Part shown: piece after piece, positions 45,138 to 53,458 of the stretch
Numbering within the stretch: the first letter of the stretch is position 1
Layout of the letters: the number at the start of each line of letters is the position of its first letter
Origin: AV69 sp963742315
GTDB lineage: Bacteria > Verrucomicrobiota > Verrucomicrobiia > Chthoniobacterales > UBA10450
Reading direction: 5' to 3'
DNA: 64,000 bases
Assembly (NCBI GenBank): GCA_963742315.1
Contig: CAVULE010000007.1
Location: 285,384 to 349,383 of the forward strand
Position numbers and translations under genes: made by a program
Notes under the pieces: model-generated
The model's input: only the letters and a program-made list of their open reading frames with translations
Database searches by the model: none
Told to the model about the DNA's origin: nothing

Positions 45138-45473
45138 TCAGGTGCGCGGCGGTGGTACAGGAGGACGGTCGGACCGTGATGATGAGGTGGCGATTTCGTC
45201 GATAAATCTTTCGCCGCCTTTTGGTGAAAAAATAAAAGCCGCGGTTGAGGTTAAAAACAACGAAAGGCCAGCGGTGCAGCCGGGGCAGCATTGGCGGTCC
45301 TGCGATTTGACTGGTTCGCTGCCCCCGCAATGGCCACGCTCGCCCGCCATATGTGCGCAGCAGCTCATCCGATGCTGCCGCGGCTGTGTCACTTCAGCGC
45401 GGACTGGCAGAGTCACTGCAAAAATCGACAAAGCAACGATCAAGGCAAAGCAGCGCGACAACGCCGTGATCAC
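45138..45473 (-). CDS. Cys/His-rich secreted or membrane protein
   Basis: About 111 residues, starting with GTG, with a hydrophobic N-terminus (CFALIVALSIFAVTLPVRA). Cysteine clusters RMSCCAHMAGERGHCGG and DRQCCPGCTAG are followed by a second hydrophobic segment (LSLFLTSTAAFIF) and a Pro-rich end (RSDRPPVPPPRT). Likely metal-related by composition and by neighbours; no family identified. Upstream of the mini-protein by 65 bases on the same strand. Confidence 0.65.
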   Translation of the reverse strand: MITALSRCFALIVALSIFAVTLPVRAEVTQPRQHRMSCCAHMAGERGHCGGSEPVKSQDRQCCPGCTAGLSLFLTSTAAFIFSPKGGERFIDEIATSSSRSDRPPVPPPRT

Positions 45474-45592
45474 GATGTCGATGTTAACACGGGTATGATG
45501 CGAATCAACGCGGACGCGAGCAACGGCGCGATAAGACGTTTATCCGCTAAACACGCCAAAGAACGGCAAGACTGACAATCGTGTGTTGAGCT

Positions 45593-45832
45593 TCTGTAGC
45601 GCGGTCTATGACCGCCGGACCGGCCGGGTCTTGGAAATGCTTCAGTCGGTGGACTCACGCATTCGCCGCCGCCTGATGTAGGCGGCATTTTGGAGTGCGG
45701 TGGGAAGCGCAGCGCCACACCGCTTTGCTTGCATCGCGAATCAGTTGGCGTGCTCTGTACGCTCGAGGTTCACATCGACGATGGGAAAAAGGCCGTCGCC
45801 GCTTCGCTTTGCCGGCGCAGTCCAAAATGCTG
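45593..45832. repeat. Repeat cluster between the metal locus and the secreted protein
   Basis: The 458-base space holds GGCGGT-type unit CTGTAGCGCGGTCTATGACC (45593-), then module A in reverse (TTTTGGAGTGCGGTGGGAAG, near 45690) and module B in reverse (CGTCGCCGCTTCGCTTTGCC, near 45795), matching 1098-1184. No gene is evident. Confidence 0.6.
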
Positions 45833-45931
45833 GCCTTAATGACTCGCGAGCCCAATTGGTCTCGCCATCACCATGTCATCGCATTTGAGTGACGATTTCG
45901 GTGAAAATGAATTCGTGCGAAAATCAGGTGG

Positions 45932-46445
45932 ATGAAGTTCGTGATCAGTCTGGCTTCGTTTGGGTTCGCAATCGCGAGCGCGTGCGGACAAAGCGTCGAA
46001 ATCGTTAGCCCGAATAAGGCGTACACGTTCGCTTATGGCGACGCGATTTCTCATCAGATCGAACGCGACCATTCTACTAACGAGATGATCGCGCGCGTAA
46101 CATTCAGCAATTATCCCTACGCCGGCGATCGCGAGCCCCGGCGCGACGAGACATTCGATTTTGTTTTCCCGGGTCTGCGTTTCGACGCCGCCCGAAATGA
46201 ATTTTGTCGCGCGCACGCGCCATCACGTGCCGATCCCGATTGCCGCGTTACATCCGAATTTTCCATACGCCGGTTACAAACTCGAGCCGAACGCGCAAAT
46301 CTTTCTGGTTAAACGCAGCGGTCACGCCACTGCGGTATTGAATGCCACGACGCAACCGCAGGGCGGCGGACGATGGGTGCAAGTCGACGACAATTGGTCT
46401 TTGCAGAATTTGCTCGCGCTCGGTTTCGAAAGACTGACGCGTTAA
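45932..46445 (+). CDS. Secreted hypothetical protein, one apparent frameshift
   Basis: ATG 45932 follows AGGTGG. A signal peptide (MKFVISLASFGFAIASACGQ) is followed by SVEIVSPNKAYTFAYGDAIS. The frame must change by one base in a T-run near 46203, after which VARTRHHVPIPIAALHPNFP and NWSLQNLLALGFERLTR follow. Corrected length about 170. No family identified. A base error in the T-run is plausible. Confidence 0.6.
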
Positions 46446-46507
46446 GATGTGTGTAGCGTCGGTCGCCGCGAGCGCGCCTCTGGCATCGGGCGCCAGCTCT
46501 TTTCTCA

Positions 46508-46690
46508 TTAACATCGGCCTTCAGGCCGGTGTAGATCCCGACTCAGCGCACTTAAGCCGTTTCAACGGCTTTTTCATGGTGACGACGCAAGCCGCAGCGC
46601 TGAATGCATCTCGGCCTCGTTAAGCCGTTAAAACGGCTCGTTTCCATTTCAAGCGGACAACCACCGGCCTAAAGGCCGGTGTTAATGGAA
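46508..46690. repeat. Nested palindrome array
   Basis: The 322-base space after the secreted protein holds GGCCTTCAGGCCGGTG (46510-), TTAAGCCGTTTCAACGGCTT (46552-46571), TTAAGCCGTTAAAACGGCTC (46620-46639) and CACCGGCCTAAAGGCCGGTG (46662-46681). Outer and inner palindromes form the order P-Q-Q-P. No gene is evident. Confidence 0.65.
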
Positions 46691-46767
46691 GATTCCTCAA
46701 CTGGATCCTCTCCCTTTAGAAAAGAGAGAGGCGGAATCATCCGCAGCGGATGCTAGACAGATGCCCG

Positions 46768-48084
46768 TTAGACGTCGTCCCGCCTCAAGGCATCGGGGAG
46801 CGGCGCGACATTTCCGGAAGTGACACCTTCGGGCGGCACGACATCAGGAACGCAATCTGGAGGCGAAGATTTTGCGGCAGAAAAATCCGGTTGTCTGATC
46901 CCCGTTGCCATTAGCATTGCGGTGAGAAGAAGTGCGGCTGCCAAATAATATCCCGCGGCGGGGACGTGGAAGGAATGCCTCGGGTCGATAAACCAGGCGA
47001 AGGTCCACGAAAACAAAAATGGGCCGATGACGAAAGCGATGGAGCGCAAGCTGCTGATCGCGCCCTGCAATTCGCCTTGTTCTTGTTCGCTCACATGGTG
47101 CGTCATGATTCCTTGCGCGGCTGGAAAGGAAATATTCCACATCGAAATCACAGGAATTGACGCCATGTACATCGCGCCACTGCGCGCGAGTCCCGCGATC
47201 AACATTCCAACCGCGCCGAAAAACTGGCCGATGTAAAGGGTTCGACGCTCGCCGAGCCAGGCGACGATTCGTCCGGTCAGACCAGCAGAAATCACTGCCG
47301 TGCAGACACCGACAACGAAAAGTGAATTACCAATGCTCCGCGGACCCCAGGCAAAGCGGTACATTGCGTAGAGTGCCCAGATCGCGAAAATTTCGTGCGA
47401 GACGTAGGCGAGAAACTGAATCGTCGCCAGTTTCCACAAGTCCGGATGGGAGCGCAACAAAACGAGGGAGCCGACCGGATTGCCCCGACGCCAGGAGAAT
47501 TCTTTGCGTTTATCTTTGGGTAAAGATTCCGGGACGAAGAAAAACCCGTAGAGCCAGTTCGCGAGGCTGAAAGCGGAGGCGACCCAGAATGCCATGCGCG
47601 GGTTAGTGTTGCCGACCAATCCGCCGACGACTGGCCCGAAGGTGAACCCGATGCCAAAGGCAGCGCCGATCAATCCGAAAGCTCCGGCGCGTTTTTCCCG
47701 CGGGGTTACATCGGCGATGTAGGCCATCGCGGTGGGAATACTCGAAGCGGTGATTCCGGAAATGATGCGGCCGAGAAAAAGCCAGCCAATGGTAGGCGCA
47801 AGCGCCATCACGACGTAATCGAGACCGAGTCCAAGGCTCGAGAGGAGGAGGACCGGGCGCCGACCGATCCGGTCGGACAAAACGCCGATCACAGGCGAGA
47901 AGAAAAACTGCATCGCCGCGAAAACCGTCAGGAAAATGCCGTTCCAGTTAGCGGCGCGTCTCATGTCGTTGTTTAAGAAACTCAGCACCAATTTCGGCAG
48001 CACCGGTGCGATCAGACCAATCGCAAGCATGTCGAGAACGACGGTGATGAAGATGAAAATGACGGCGGCTTGACGCGATTTCAT
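46768..48084 (-). CDS. MFS transporter (TetA-like drug:H+ antiporter)
   Basis: A 438-residue major facilitator protein with about 12 helices. The loop motif GVLSDRIGRRPVLLL (motif A) near residue 65, GRIISGITASSIPTAMAYIA and GPVVGGLVGNTNP (motif C) match TetA-type exporters. Substrate unknown; tetracycline-like export is only a family suggestion. The last 30 residues (PPDCVPDVVPPEGVTSGNVA) are Pro-rich and not conserved. Followed upstream by the DUF1353 gene on the same strand. Confidence 0.88.
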   Translation of the reverse strand: MKSRQAAVIFIFITVVLDMLAIGLIAPVLPKLVLSFLNNDMRRAANWNGIFLTVFAAMQFFFSPVIGVLSDRIGRRPVLLLSSLGLGLDYVVMALAPTIGWLFLGRIISGITASSIPTAMAYIADVTPREKRAGAFGLIGAAFGIGFTFGPVVGGLVGNTNPRMAFWVASAFSLANWLYGFFFVPESLPKDKRKEFSWRRGNPVGSLVLLRSHPDLWKLATIQFLAYVSHEIFAIWALYAMYRFAWGPRSIGNSLFVVGVCTAVISAGLTGRIVAWLGERRTLYIGQFFGAVGMLIAGLARSGAMYMASIPVISMWNISFPAAQGIMTHHVSEQEQGELQGAISSLRSIAFVIGPFLFSWTFAWFIDPRHSFHVPAAGYYLAAALLLTAMLMATGIRQPDFSAAKSSPPDCVPDVVPPEGVTSGNVAPLPDALRRDDV

Positions 48085-48099
48085 TGCCGATTCAAGGGG

Positions 48100-48717
48100 C
48101 TATTGCGATGGCGCGGCGGCAGCTCTCGCTTCGATTTGGGACAGCGATGGATTCGCGTTCTCGATCCAGCTTCTGGTTTCCTCGATCTCCGCTTCGCTCA
48201 CTGGTAATGCGCGGGGGACAGTTTGCTCGTCGCGCTCGCTCGCGATGGCAACCCCGCGCAGGTATTTCCAGTGCCTGCCGTGGCGATATAACGCGTAATA
48301 CATTGTCTTCGCCTCAGTCGGGCTCACTCCGCTGCAACGCATCGCGTTGTAGAACATGCGATCGGCTTCTTGCCAGGGCCGCGTCTTTTGGTCATAAGCG
48401 ACATCGTGCAGGACGGAGCCGTTGCGATATTTTCCTTCGAAGGGCCCGCCCATCAATGACCAGAGCGCGCGCGGGATTGAGGCGCCATCGACAACCGAGC
48501 CCGCCGGCGCGATCCAGACAACGCCATCGGGGTCGATGTAACGCAGTTCGCTCAGGAGTGTCATGTTCCGGCCATCGTTTTCCCAGCGCGCTTCGACCTG
48601 CCCGCTATAATAACCCCACGGATGGTTCGGTCTTACTGCTGCAGCATCCCAAGCCGGCGGTTGATGTGATCCACAGCCGGCGCAAAAGAGCGTCAATAAG
48701 AACAAACATCGTTTCAT
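48100..48717 (-). CDS. DUF1353 lipoprotein
   Basis: About 205 residues. The ATG at 48717 gives a lipoprotein signal, MKRCLFLLTLFCAGCGS, with a lipobox cysteine. The DUF1353 region includes VVWIAPAGSVVDGASIPRAL, GPFEGKYRNGSVLHDVAYDQ and DRMFYNAMRCSGVS, as in phage and bacterial DUF1353 proteins. Its function is not established. It ends 15 bases before the MFS gene start. Confidence 0.78.
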   Translation of the reverse strand: MKRCLFLLTLFCAGCGSHQPPAWDAAAVRPNHPWGYYSGQVEARWENDGRNMTLLSELRYIDPDGVVWIAPAGSVVDGASIPRALWSLMGGPFEGKYRNGSVLHDVAYDQKTRPWQEADRMFYNAMRCSGVSPTEAKTMYYALYRHGRHWKYLRGVAIASERDEQTVPRALPVSEAEIEETRSWIENANPSLSQIEARAAAAPSQ

Positions 48718-48787
48718 TAGCGGCAATGAGTTTAGCGCAAGATTCTTTAGCGTGCATCGGCGTGGCACGGGCTGATGCCTAATTCGC

Positions 48788-48850
48788 GATGAGGGACGAC
48801 CTCGGCGTCGTCCAATTTAAGGCGGGACGGGACAAAGCCCGTTCCTCCAA
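48788..48850. repeat. GAGGGACGACCTCGG repeat
   Basis: GAGGGACGACCTCGGCGTCG followed by CAATTTAAGGCGGGACGG and CCCGTTCCTCCAA. A member of the GGAGGGAC/GTCCCTCC family between the DUF1353 and resB genes. Confidence 0.5.
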
Positions 48851-48859
48851 ACGTCGTCG

Positions 48860-50893
48860 CTAGGAGACCGCAACTTCACGCTCTTCCGGAGCCGGAGAAG
48901 GCGAAACAGTCCGTTTGGTTTTCGCGGTAGCGTACTGCCGCCGAAATTTTTTCACATAAAACAACAGGAACACGCCGGTCACAATCAGGAGCGAACCGAT
49001 CCACTTCAGGAGCCAGCCGGGGTCGCGCAAAATTTGAATTGTGCTTTGCCCGAGATTCTCCGGATTCCACGACGCCTGTGACATCTTGAAGGTTTGGCCG
49101 CTCCAGGTTCGCCACCAACTGCCCGGAAAACTGAAGGGATGATTCATCCAGCATTGGCCCGTGGCGCTATCGCCCTCGGCGGTCGAGACCCGGAGTGTGC
49201 TCTTGAATCCAGCGGGCGCATCGTTGCCTTCATTGCGCGCGACCTCGAACTCCATCAGCTCGAGCGCGATTGGCAACGGCGTTGAGCGCCAACCGTAGGA
49301 AATGCCAATTGGATTTGGGGACGTCGGAACGGTGATTTGCCAACCCGCAGAAATCCATTGCTCGAAAGTTTCGCCATTTTGTTCCACTCGAACGCGGACG
49401 CCGTCGGGCAATTGATTTGCGCTATCACCTTTCGCGGGCGTGAAATCCATCCATTGCTCGGCGTGTGGCAAAATGCCATCGACCACCAGTTGCCAGTCGG
49501 CCCAGCCAGTGACGAGCGGTTTATTTAATTCCAGCGAGCCCGAGGAATGGCCGAGTTTTCGCGAATCCAACTCATAGGAAATCGAGCCGTCGTCAGCAAC
49601 GAAAAGCGTGAGCTGATTTTCCGCCGAGTTCGCTTCGTTCATTGCCGGAGCAATGTTCGGAATGGTTGAAGGCCCGCCATTGGTTGAAACGGCCTGCCTG
49701 TTTCCATGCGTATTTGGCGCCGCCGTTGCAATTGGAACTCCGCGGCCGCGAATGGTGACGACGACCGCAGGATTATTCGGCGCATCGCTGAGCGAGACCG
49801 GTTTTCCATCCTGCATCCGGAGATCGGCCCAATAGTTTTCAATTCGCACAGTGAATGGCGTTCCCGCAATCTCGACCTCCCTTTTGAGATTTTGCGCGAC
49901 ATCGAGAGTTTGCGCTTTTCCCGCGAGTGAAATGGTGAGCTGACCTTTGTCGCCATCTTGCGGCGGTGAGAACGAAATTTTTGCTCCGGTCCCGCCGCCT
50001 TTGGCGACGTGACTGATCTGCTCAGGCATTTTGGCAAAGACGAAGATGGATTCTTCCAAATCGGTCATTCCGAGCGAAGTCGAGGGATCCCGTTGCGTAA
50101 GCTGTGAGGTATTTTCCCCGGGGTCCCCCGACGTCGCGTCGCTCTGCCCGGGATGACCAGGTTTAACGATCTCGGCCTTCCCCCGTTTCAATTCGATGTT
50201 GGCCAGGCCCATGGCGAATTTTCCATTTTGGGCGTCATCGGCGAGCAACCAACTTTCCAGTTGTTGCCCCATCATCGCAGTTTTGATCGTGAAATGGAGC
50301 GCGGGCGTTCCGCCCGAATCCAACGGCCGCGGCTTCAGTTTGGCATCAATTGCCTCGGCATAATCAATCACGCTCAGCCGCGCACCGCTGGCCAGTTTTC
50401 CCAAATCTCGCGGATGCTTCAGTGTTGGCGGGCGATGCAAAAATTCCGCAGGATAACCTTTCAACACCCCATCGGAATCATGAACACGCAGTTGATGTTC
50501 ATCGATGAGGAGACGATTGCTCGGCGGATCGCCTTTGAACAAGGTGATCGTCCCTTCGATTCCAAAAATGCGACCAATGAGCGAGCCGGTCAGGAGGGTA
50601 ATGATGCCAAGATGAGTAACGAGAAAGGCAACGTGATGTTTCCGCCACGGCCAGCGCGAGAGAGCGGAGACGGTGAGATTAGCGCCAAGTAAGATGAGCC
50701 AGAGATCGAACCAGGGCGCGCGATAAACGTAAGCGCGCGCGACTTTGGCGTCGAAGCTGGATTCCCAAATCGTGCCGGCAATGGCGGCAATGATCAGGAC
50801 TGCGAGCAAAACGACCGCCAGCTTGAGCGACGCGAAAAATTTGAAGACCGGGCCGCGCTGCCAGGAGGGACGCGTTGAGGAACTAGTCGCCAT
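48860..50893 (-). CDS. resB: ResB-family cytochrome c biogenesis protein with repeat-derived insert
   Basis: A 677-residue ResB/CcsB-like membrane protein for cytochrome c maturation (heme handling). N-terminal membrane helices FFASLKLAVVLLAVLIIAAI and HVAFLVTHLGIITLLTGSLI, a large periplasmic domain and a C-terminal helix WIGSLLIVTGVFLLFYVKK. Residues near 244-277 (GQSDATSGDPGENTSQLTQR then DPSTSLGMTD) come from a 96-base repeat (50063-50158) in frame with the gene, probably tolerated in a loop. A CcsA partner is not visible in the window. Confidence 0.82.
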   Translation of the reverse strand: MATSSSTRPSWQRGPVFKFFASLKLAVVLLAVLIIAAIAGTIWESSFDAKVARAYVYRAPWFDLWLILLGANLTVSALSRWPWRKHHVAFLVTHLGIITLLTGSLIGRIFGIEGTITLFKGDPPSNRLLIDEHQLRVHDSDGVLKGYPAEFLHRPPTLKHPRDLGKLASGARLSVIDYAEAIDAKLKPRPLDSGGTPALHFTIKTAMMGQQLESWLLADDAQNGKFAMGLANIELKRGKAEIVKPGHPGQSDATSGDPGENTSQLTQRDPSTSLGMTDLEESIFVFAKMPEQISHVAKGGGTGAKISFSPPQDGDKGQLTISLAGKAQTLDVAQNLKREVEIAGTPFTVRIENYWADLRMQDGKPVSLSDAPNNPAVVVTIRGRGVPIATAAPNTHGNRQAVSTNGGPSTIPNIAPAMNEANSAENQLTLFVADDGSISYELDSRKLGHSSGSLELNKPLVTGWADWQLVVDGILPHAEQWMDFTPAKGDSANQLPDGVRVRVEQNGETFEQWISAGWQITVPTSPNPIGISYGWRSTPLPIALELMEFEVARNEGNDAPAGFKSTLRVSTAEGDSATGQCWMNHPFSFPGSWWRTWSGQTFKMSQASWNPENLGQSTIQILRDPGWLLKWIGSLLIVTGVFLLFYVKKFRRQYATAKTKRTVSPSPAPEEREVAVS
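50063..50158. repeat. 96-base palindromic element inside resB
   Basis: Bounded by GGTCATTCCGAGCGAAGTCG and GCTCTGCCCGGGATGACC, which are imperfect inverted ends. Its length is a multiple of three, and it adds 32 codons to ResB. The same family occurs in intergenic copies. Confidence 0.75.
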
Positions 50894-50984
50894 GATCGGG
50901 CGACCAGTTTCCGCAAGAAAGCGGTCCAGTTCAACCCGACATCGCGCTCAATCGAGGCCCGCAGCCGCGAAATCTAGGGAACCC

Positions 50985-51076
50985 GACGATGTTATCTTAA
51001 AGCTTTCGCTGTGGGATCCCTCGACCACGCTCGGGATGACGGAAAGACTCGGCGGTCATAGACCGCCGCTACAGAA
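50985..51076. repeat. Repeat cluster after resB
   Basis: TGGGATCCCTCGACCACGCT, then CGGGATGAC belongs to the resB-insert family; GGCGGTCATAGACCGCCGCT then ACAG belongs to the 36612 family. No gene is seen in 50894-51081. Confidence 0.55.
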
Positions 51077-51081
51077 GAAAA

Positions 51082-51549
51082 TTATTTCGTCCAGGCCTTC
51101 CAGCGTTTGCGGATGGGTTTCGTATAATGTGAAACCTTCACGTTCTTCAAGCGATCAACGCCTTCCTTGAGCGCATCTGCCGAATCTTCGGCCTTGGCTT
51201 TGACCGATTTCAGCACCGGCCACAGAAACGGCAGCGAGAGGAGACCCAGTGCGCCGTCGCCTATTTTTTCCGCCGGCTCGATCTTCCTTTCGGCCGTGCT
51301 CGAGGCGTAGCGAATCGCCAGTCCGATCGCGATGCCAATGCCGAGCGCGCTAAGCAGGATCGGAATCGGATTGTTGCGCACAAAAACCTCGGTGCGATCT
51401 CGCGCCGCGCCCGCTTTCTCCTTGGTTTGTTCCCACGCGTTGCTCGCGGTGCGGGACATACCACGGTTGCTTGTCTGGAAAGCACCCACGTCGGCCGATG
51501 CGCTAGTGGGAACCTCCTCATTAAATTCGTCGCCAGTTGGATTGATCAT
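51082..51549 (-). CDS. Small membrane protein (ElaB/YqjD-like)
   Basis: A 155-residue protein with a polar N-terminus, a helical charged region (SNAWEQTKEKAGAARDRTEV) and one membrane helix (PILLSALGIGIAIGLAIRYA), then a second hydrophobic patch (GALGLLSLPFLWPVLKSVKA). This resembles DUF883/ElaB-type stress membrane proteins that associate with ribosomes, but similarity is weak. It lies next to a repeat cluster. Confidence 0.6.
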   Translation of the reverse strand: MINPTGDEFNEEVPTSASADVGAFQTSNRGMSRTASNAWEQTKEKAGAARDRTEVFVRNNPIPILLSALGIGIAIGLAIRYASSTAERKIEPAEKIGDGALGLLSLPFLWPVLKSVKAKAEDSADALKEGVDRLKNVKVSHYTKPIRKRWKAWTK

Positions 51550-51629
51550 ACAATGAGATTTCGTTTTTCGTGGCCAGTTCGCGCGGCCAGCCCGATTGCT
51601 GGAAACCTTACGCGTCTTATCCTGGCAAG

Positions 51630-52172
51630 GTGAAACTTAACCTCGATTGCTGGATTTTCTACCAGGAACGTTATGTCAATATCGACCGCAATCGCGAGGT
51701 GCGGGCCGATCGCGTTACGAAGACATTTCCACTCTGCCGAGCTTCGAAGCCAACTGCGCGGATGAGATTTACGCCGGACACCTGGCTGAGCATGCAGACG
51801 ACGTCAAAGCGAGTTTTGGGCGTTGGTTTGAGGTGTTGAAAACCGGGGGGCCGCATCACCATAACAGTGCCGGACTGTCGCGGCGCAAATTGAATGTGGT
51901 TGGAACGAAAACGTTTTCCCGCCTTGGAGTTAGGGCCCGACGAAGGAATCATCGCCATCACCACGGGAGTGAAAGTCGACGATCTCGGCGACCAAAAAAA
52001 GGAGGAGGTCCTGCACAATCGAGTCTTCGACGAATCGACGTTGCAAATATGCATGGAATCGGTGGGATTTATCAACATCGCACCGGTCAATAACCACGAA
52101 GCGACGGTCGCGCCCTCCTCGGCGCTGGACTGGCAACTCGCGCTGGAAGGTTACAAACCAAAGCGCGGCTGA
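51630..52172 (+). pseudogene. SAM-dependent methyltransferase, frameshifted
   Basis: The reading starts at GTG 51630 with VKLNLDCWIFYQERYVNIDR, resembling the methyltransferase motif I (usually NLGCG, here NLDCW). Near 51710 it moves to another frame (YEDISTLPSFEANCADEIYA then HLAEHADDVKASFGRWFEVL), and near 51850 it returns to the first (PALELGPDEGIIAITTGVKV onward) to end with WQLALEGYKPKRG. The two shifts cancel. The family (class I methyltransferase of the type used in polysaccharide clusters) is recognised; activity is doubtful because of the altered motif and the shifts. Confidence 0.6.
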
Positions 52173-52233
52173 GGACTGAGGGCCGAGTGCGACGACAGCG
52201 CAGTCAGGACGTAGGTACCACACTGCGCGCAGG

Positions 52234-52287
52234 TTGTAGCCGCGTCTCTATGAGACGCGTGCGCACGGCTCACAGAGCCGTTGCTAC
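52234..52287. repeat. GTAGCCGCGTCTCTATGAGA repeat
   Basis: Two palindromes, GCGTCTCTATGAGACGC and CGGCTCACAGAGCCG, flanked by TTGTAGC and GTTGCTACA, fill most of the space between the methyltransferase remnant and pdxH. Confidence 0.65.
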
Positions 52288-52317
52288 ACCTATCAGCGGA
52301 TCGGAAGCGAACGGCGT

Positions 52318-52965
52318 TTACGGCGCCAGCCGCTCGATCCGCCACGATTCGCCTTGGCGCGTATAGCGAAAGCGATCATGCAGGCGGTTGGGACGGCCCT
52401 GCCAGAATTCGATTCGCTCCGGTTTCACCCGATAACCACCCCAGTAGGGTGGACAGGGAATTTCCTGGCCAGCAAATCGCTCTTCTAATTCCGAGAGCCG
52501 CGCTTCCAATATTCGGCGTGCGTCGATCACATCGCTCTGGTGCGAAACCCACGCCCCGAGCTGGCTGCCGAGCGGGCGCGAATGGAAATAGCGGGCCGAT
52601 TCTTCGCGCGAAACTTTTTCGGCGATGCCGTCGATCCGGATTTGTCGCTCCAGTTCCTTCCAGTGAATGACCAAAGACGCCCGCGGATTTTTTTCCAGGT
52701 GCCGGCCCTTTTCGCTCAGATAATTCGTGTAGAAAACAAACCCGTCGTGGTCGTAGCCCTTCAGCAAAACCATGCGCGTGGTCGGCTGGCCGTTCTCCGC
52801 CACTGTTGCTAGCGCCATTGCATTCAACTCACTGATCCCAACCTCCACTGCCGCGGTAAACCAAATTCCGAACTCCTTGATCGGATCGGGATCGAGATCA
52901 ATGCGCCGCAAACCCTTGGTGAAATATTCTTCGCGCAAGGCGATGAGATCGAAAGGTAAATTCAC
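52318..52965 (-). CDS. pdxH: Pyridoxamine 5'-phosphate oxidase
   Basis: A 215-residue FMN enzyme making pyridoxal 5'-phosphate from pyridoxine or pyridoxamine phosphate. Motifs: NAMALATVAENGQPTTRMVL, GFVFYTNYLSEKGRHLEKNP, SRPLGSQLGAWVSHQS, PPYWGGYRVKPERIEFWQGR and the C-terminal ARLHDR-like RLHDRFRYTR. The GTG start at 52965 gives the usual length; the longer ATG-led frame is rejected because its N-terminal segment is not family-like. Confidence 0.92.
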   Translation of the reverse strand: MNLPFDLIALREEYFTKGLRRIDLDPDPIKEFGIWFTAAVEVGISELNAMALATVAENGQPTTRMVLLKGYDHDGFVFYTNYLSEKGRHLEKNPRASLVIHWKELERQIRIDGIAEKVSREESARYFHSRPLGSQLGAWVSHQSDVIDARRILEARLSELEERFAGQEIPCPPYWGGYRVKPERIEFWQGRPNRLHDRFRYTRQGESWRIERLAP

Positions 52966-53092
52966 GGCAGCGAAAATTAGCCGACCCGGTGTCCGGCTGA
53001 AAGCTGAAATCGCGCTCCCTGGTACCACGAGGAAATGGGGGGAGCGTTCGTCCTGCAGACGCCAGGACAACTTGCGCCGAGGGGAGCGTCTT

Positions 53093-53458
53093 TGTCATTC
53101 CGAGCGAAAACGCCAGTCCGGCTCGGACCGAGGAATCTCTAACTTTATCTTCAAATAGTTTCAGATGTCTCGGCGTCACTCGACATGACAGAAGACGCAT
53201 CCGGAGAGATCCGGCATTTTGCCCGCAATCCGCCTGTCCATCTCGGACCGTACGTGCTGTGCGTGGCAGGTTGCTTTTGCCTTTCCGTTTCCCAAAGATC
53301 ACGCGGCTGTCGTAGCGCAGGCATCTTGCCGGTGGGGCCACCGGACATCTTGTCCGGTGTTTCAGACGCCGCAGGCGACATGCCTCTTGCTGAAGATTCA
53401 GCAGGTGAGACGCCCGCTGTCCCCACAGACAAGATGTCGTGGCTACCACTACAATTGC
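53093..53458. repeat. Repeat-dense stretch between pdxH and the cardiolipin synthase gene
   Basis: Region without a convincing gene. Contains GTCATTCCGAGCGAAAACGC at 53095 with an inverted half near 53170 (the same unit recurs at 54848-54950), and a large palindromic block near 53308-53458 (ATCTTGCCGGTGGGGCCACC, then GGACATCTTGTCCGGTG, CCACAGACAAGATGTCGTGG). Long ORFs over this stretch are shadows. Confidence 0.65.
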
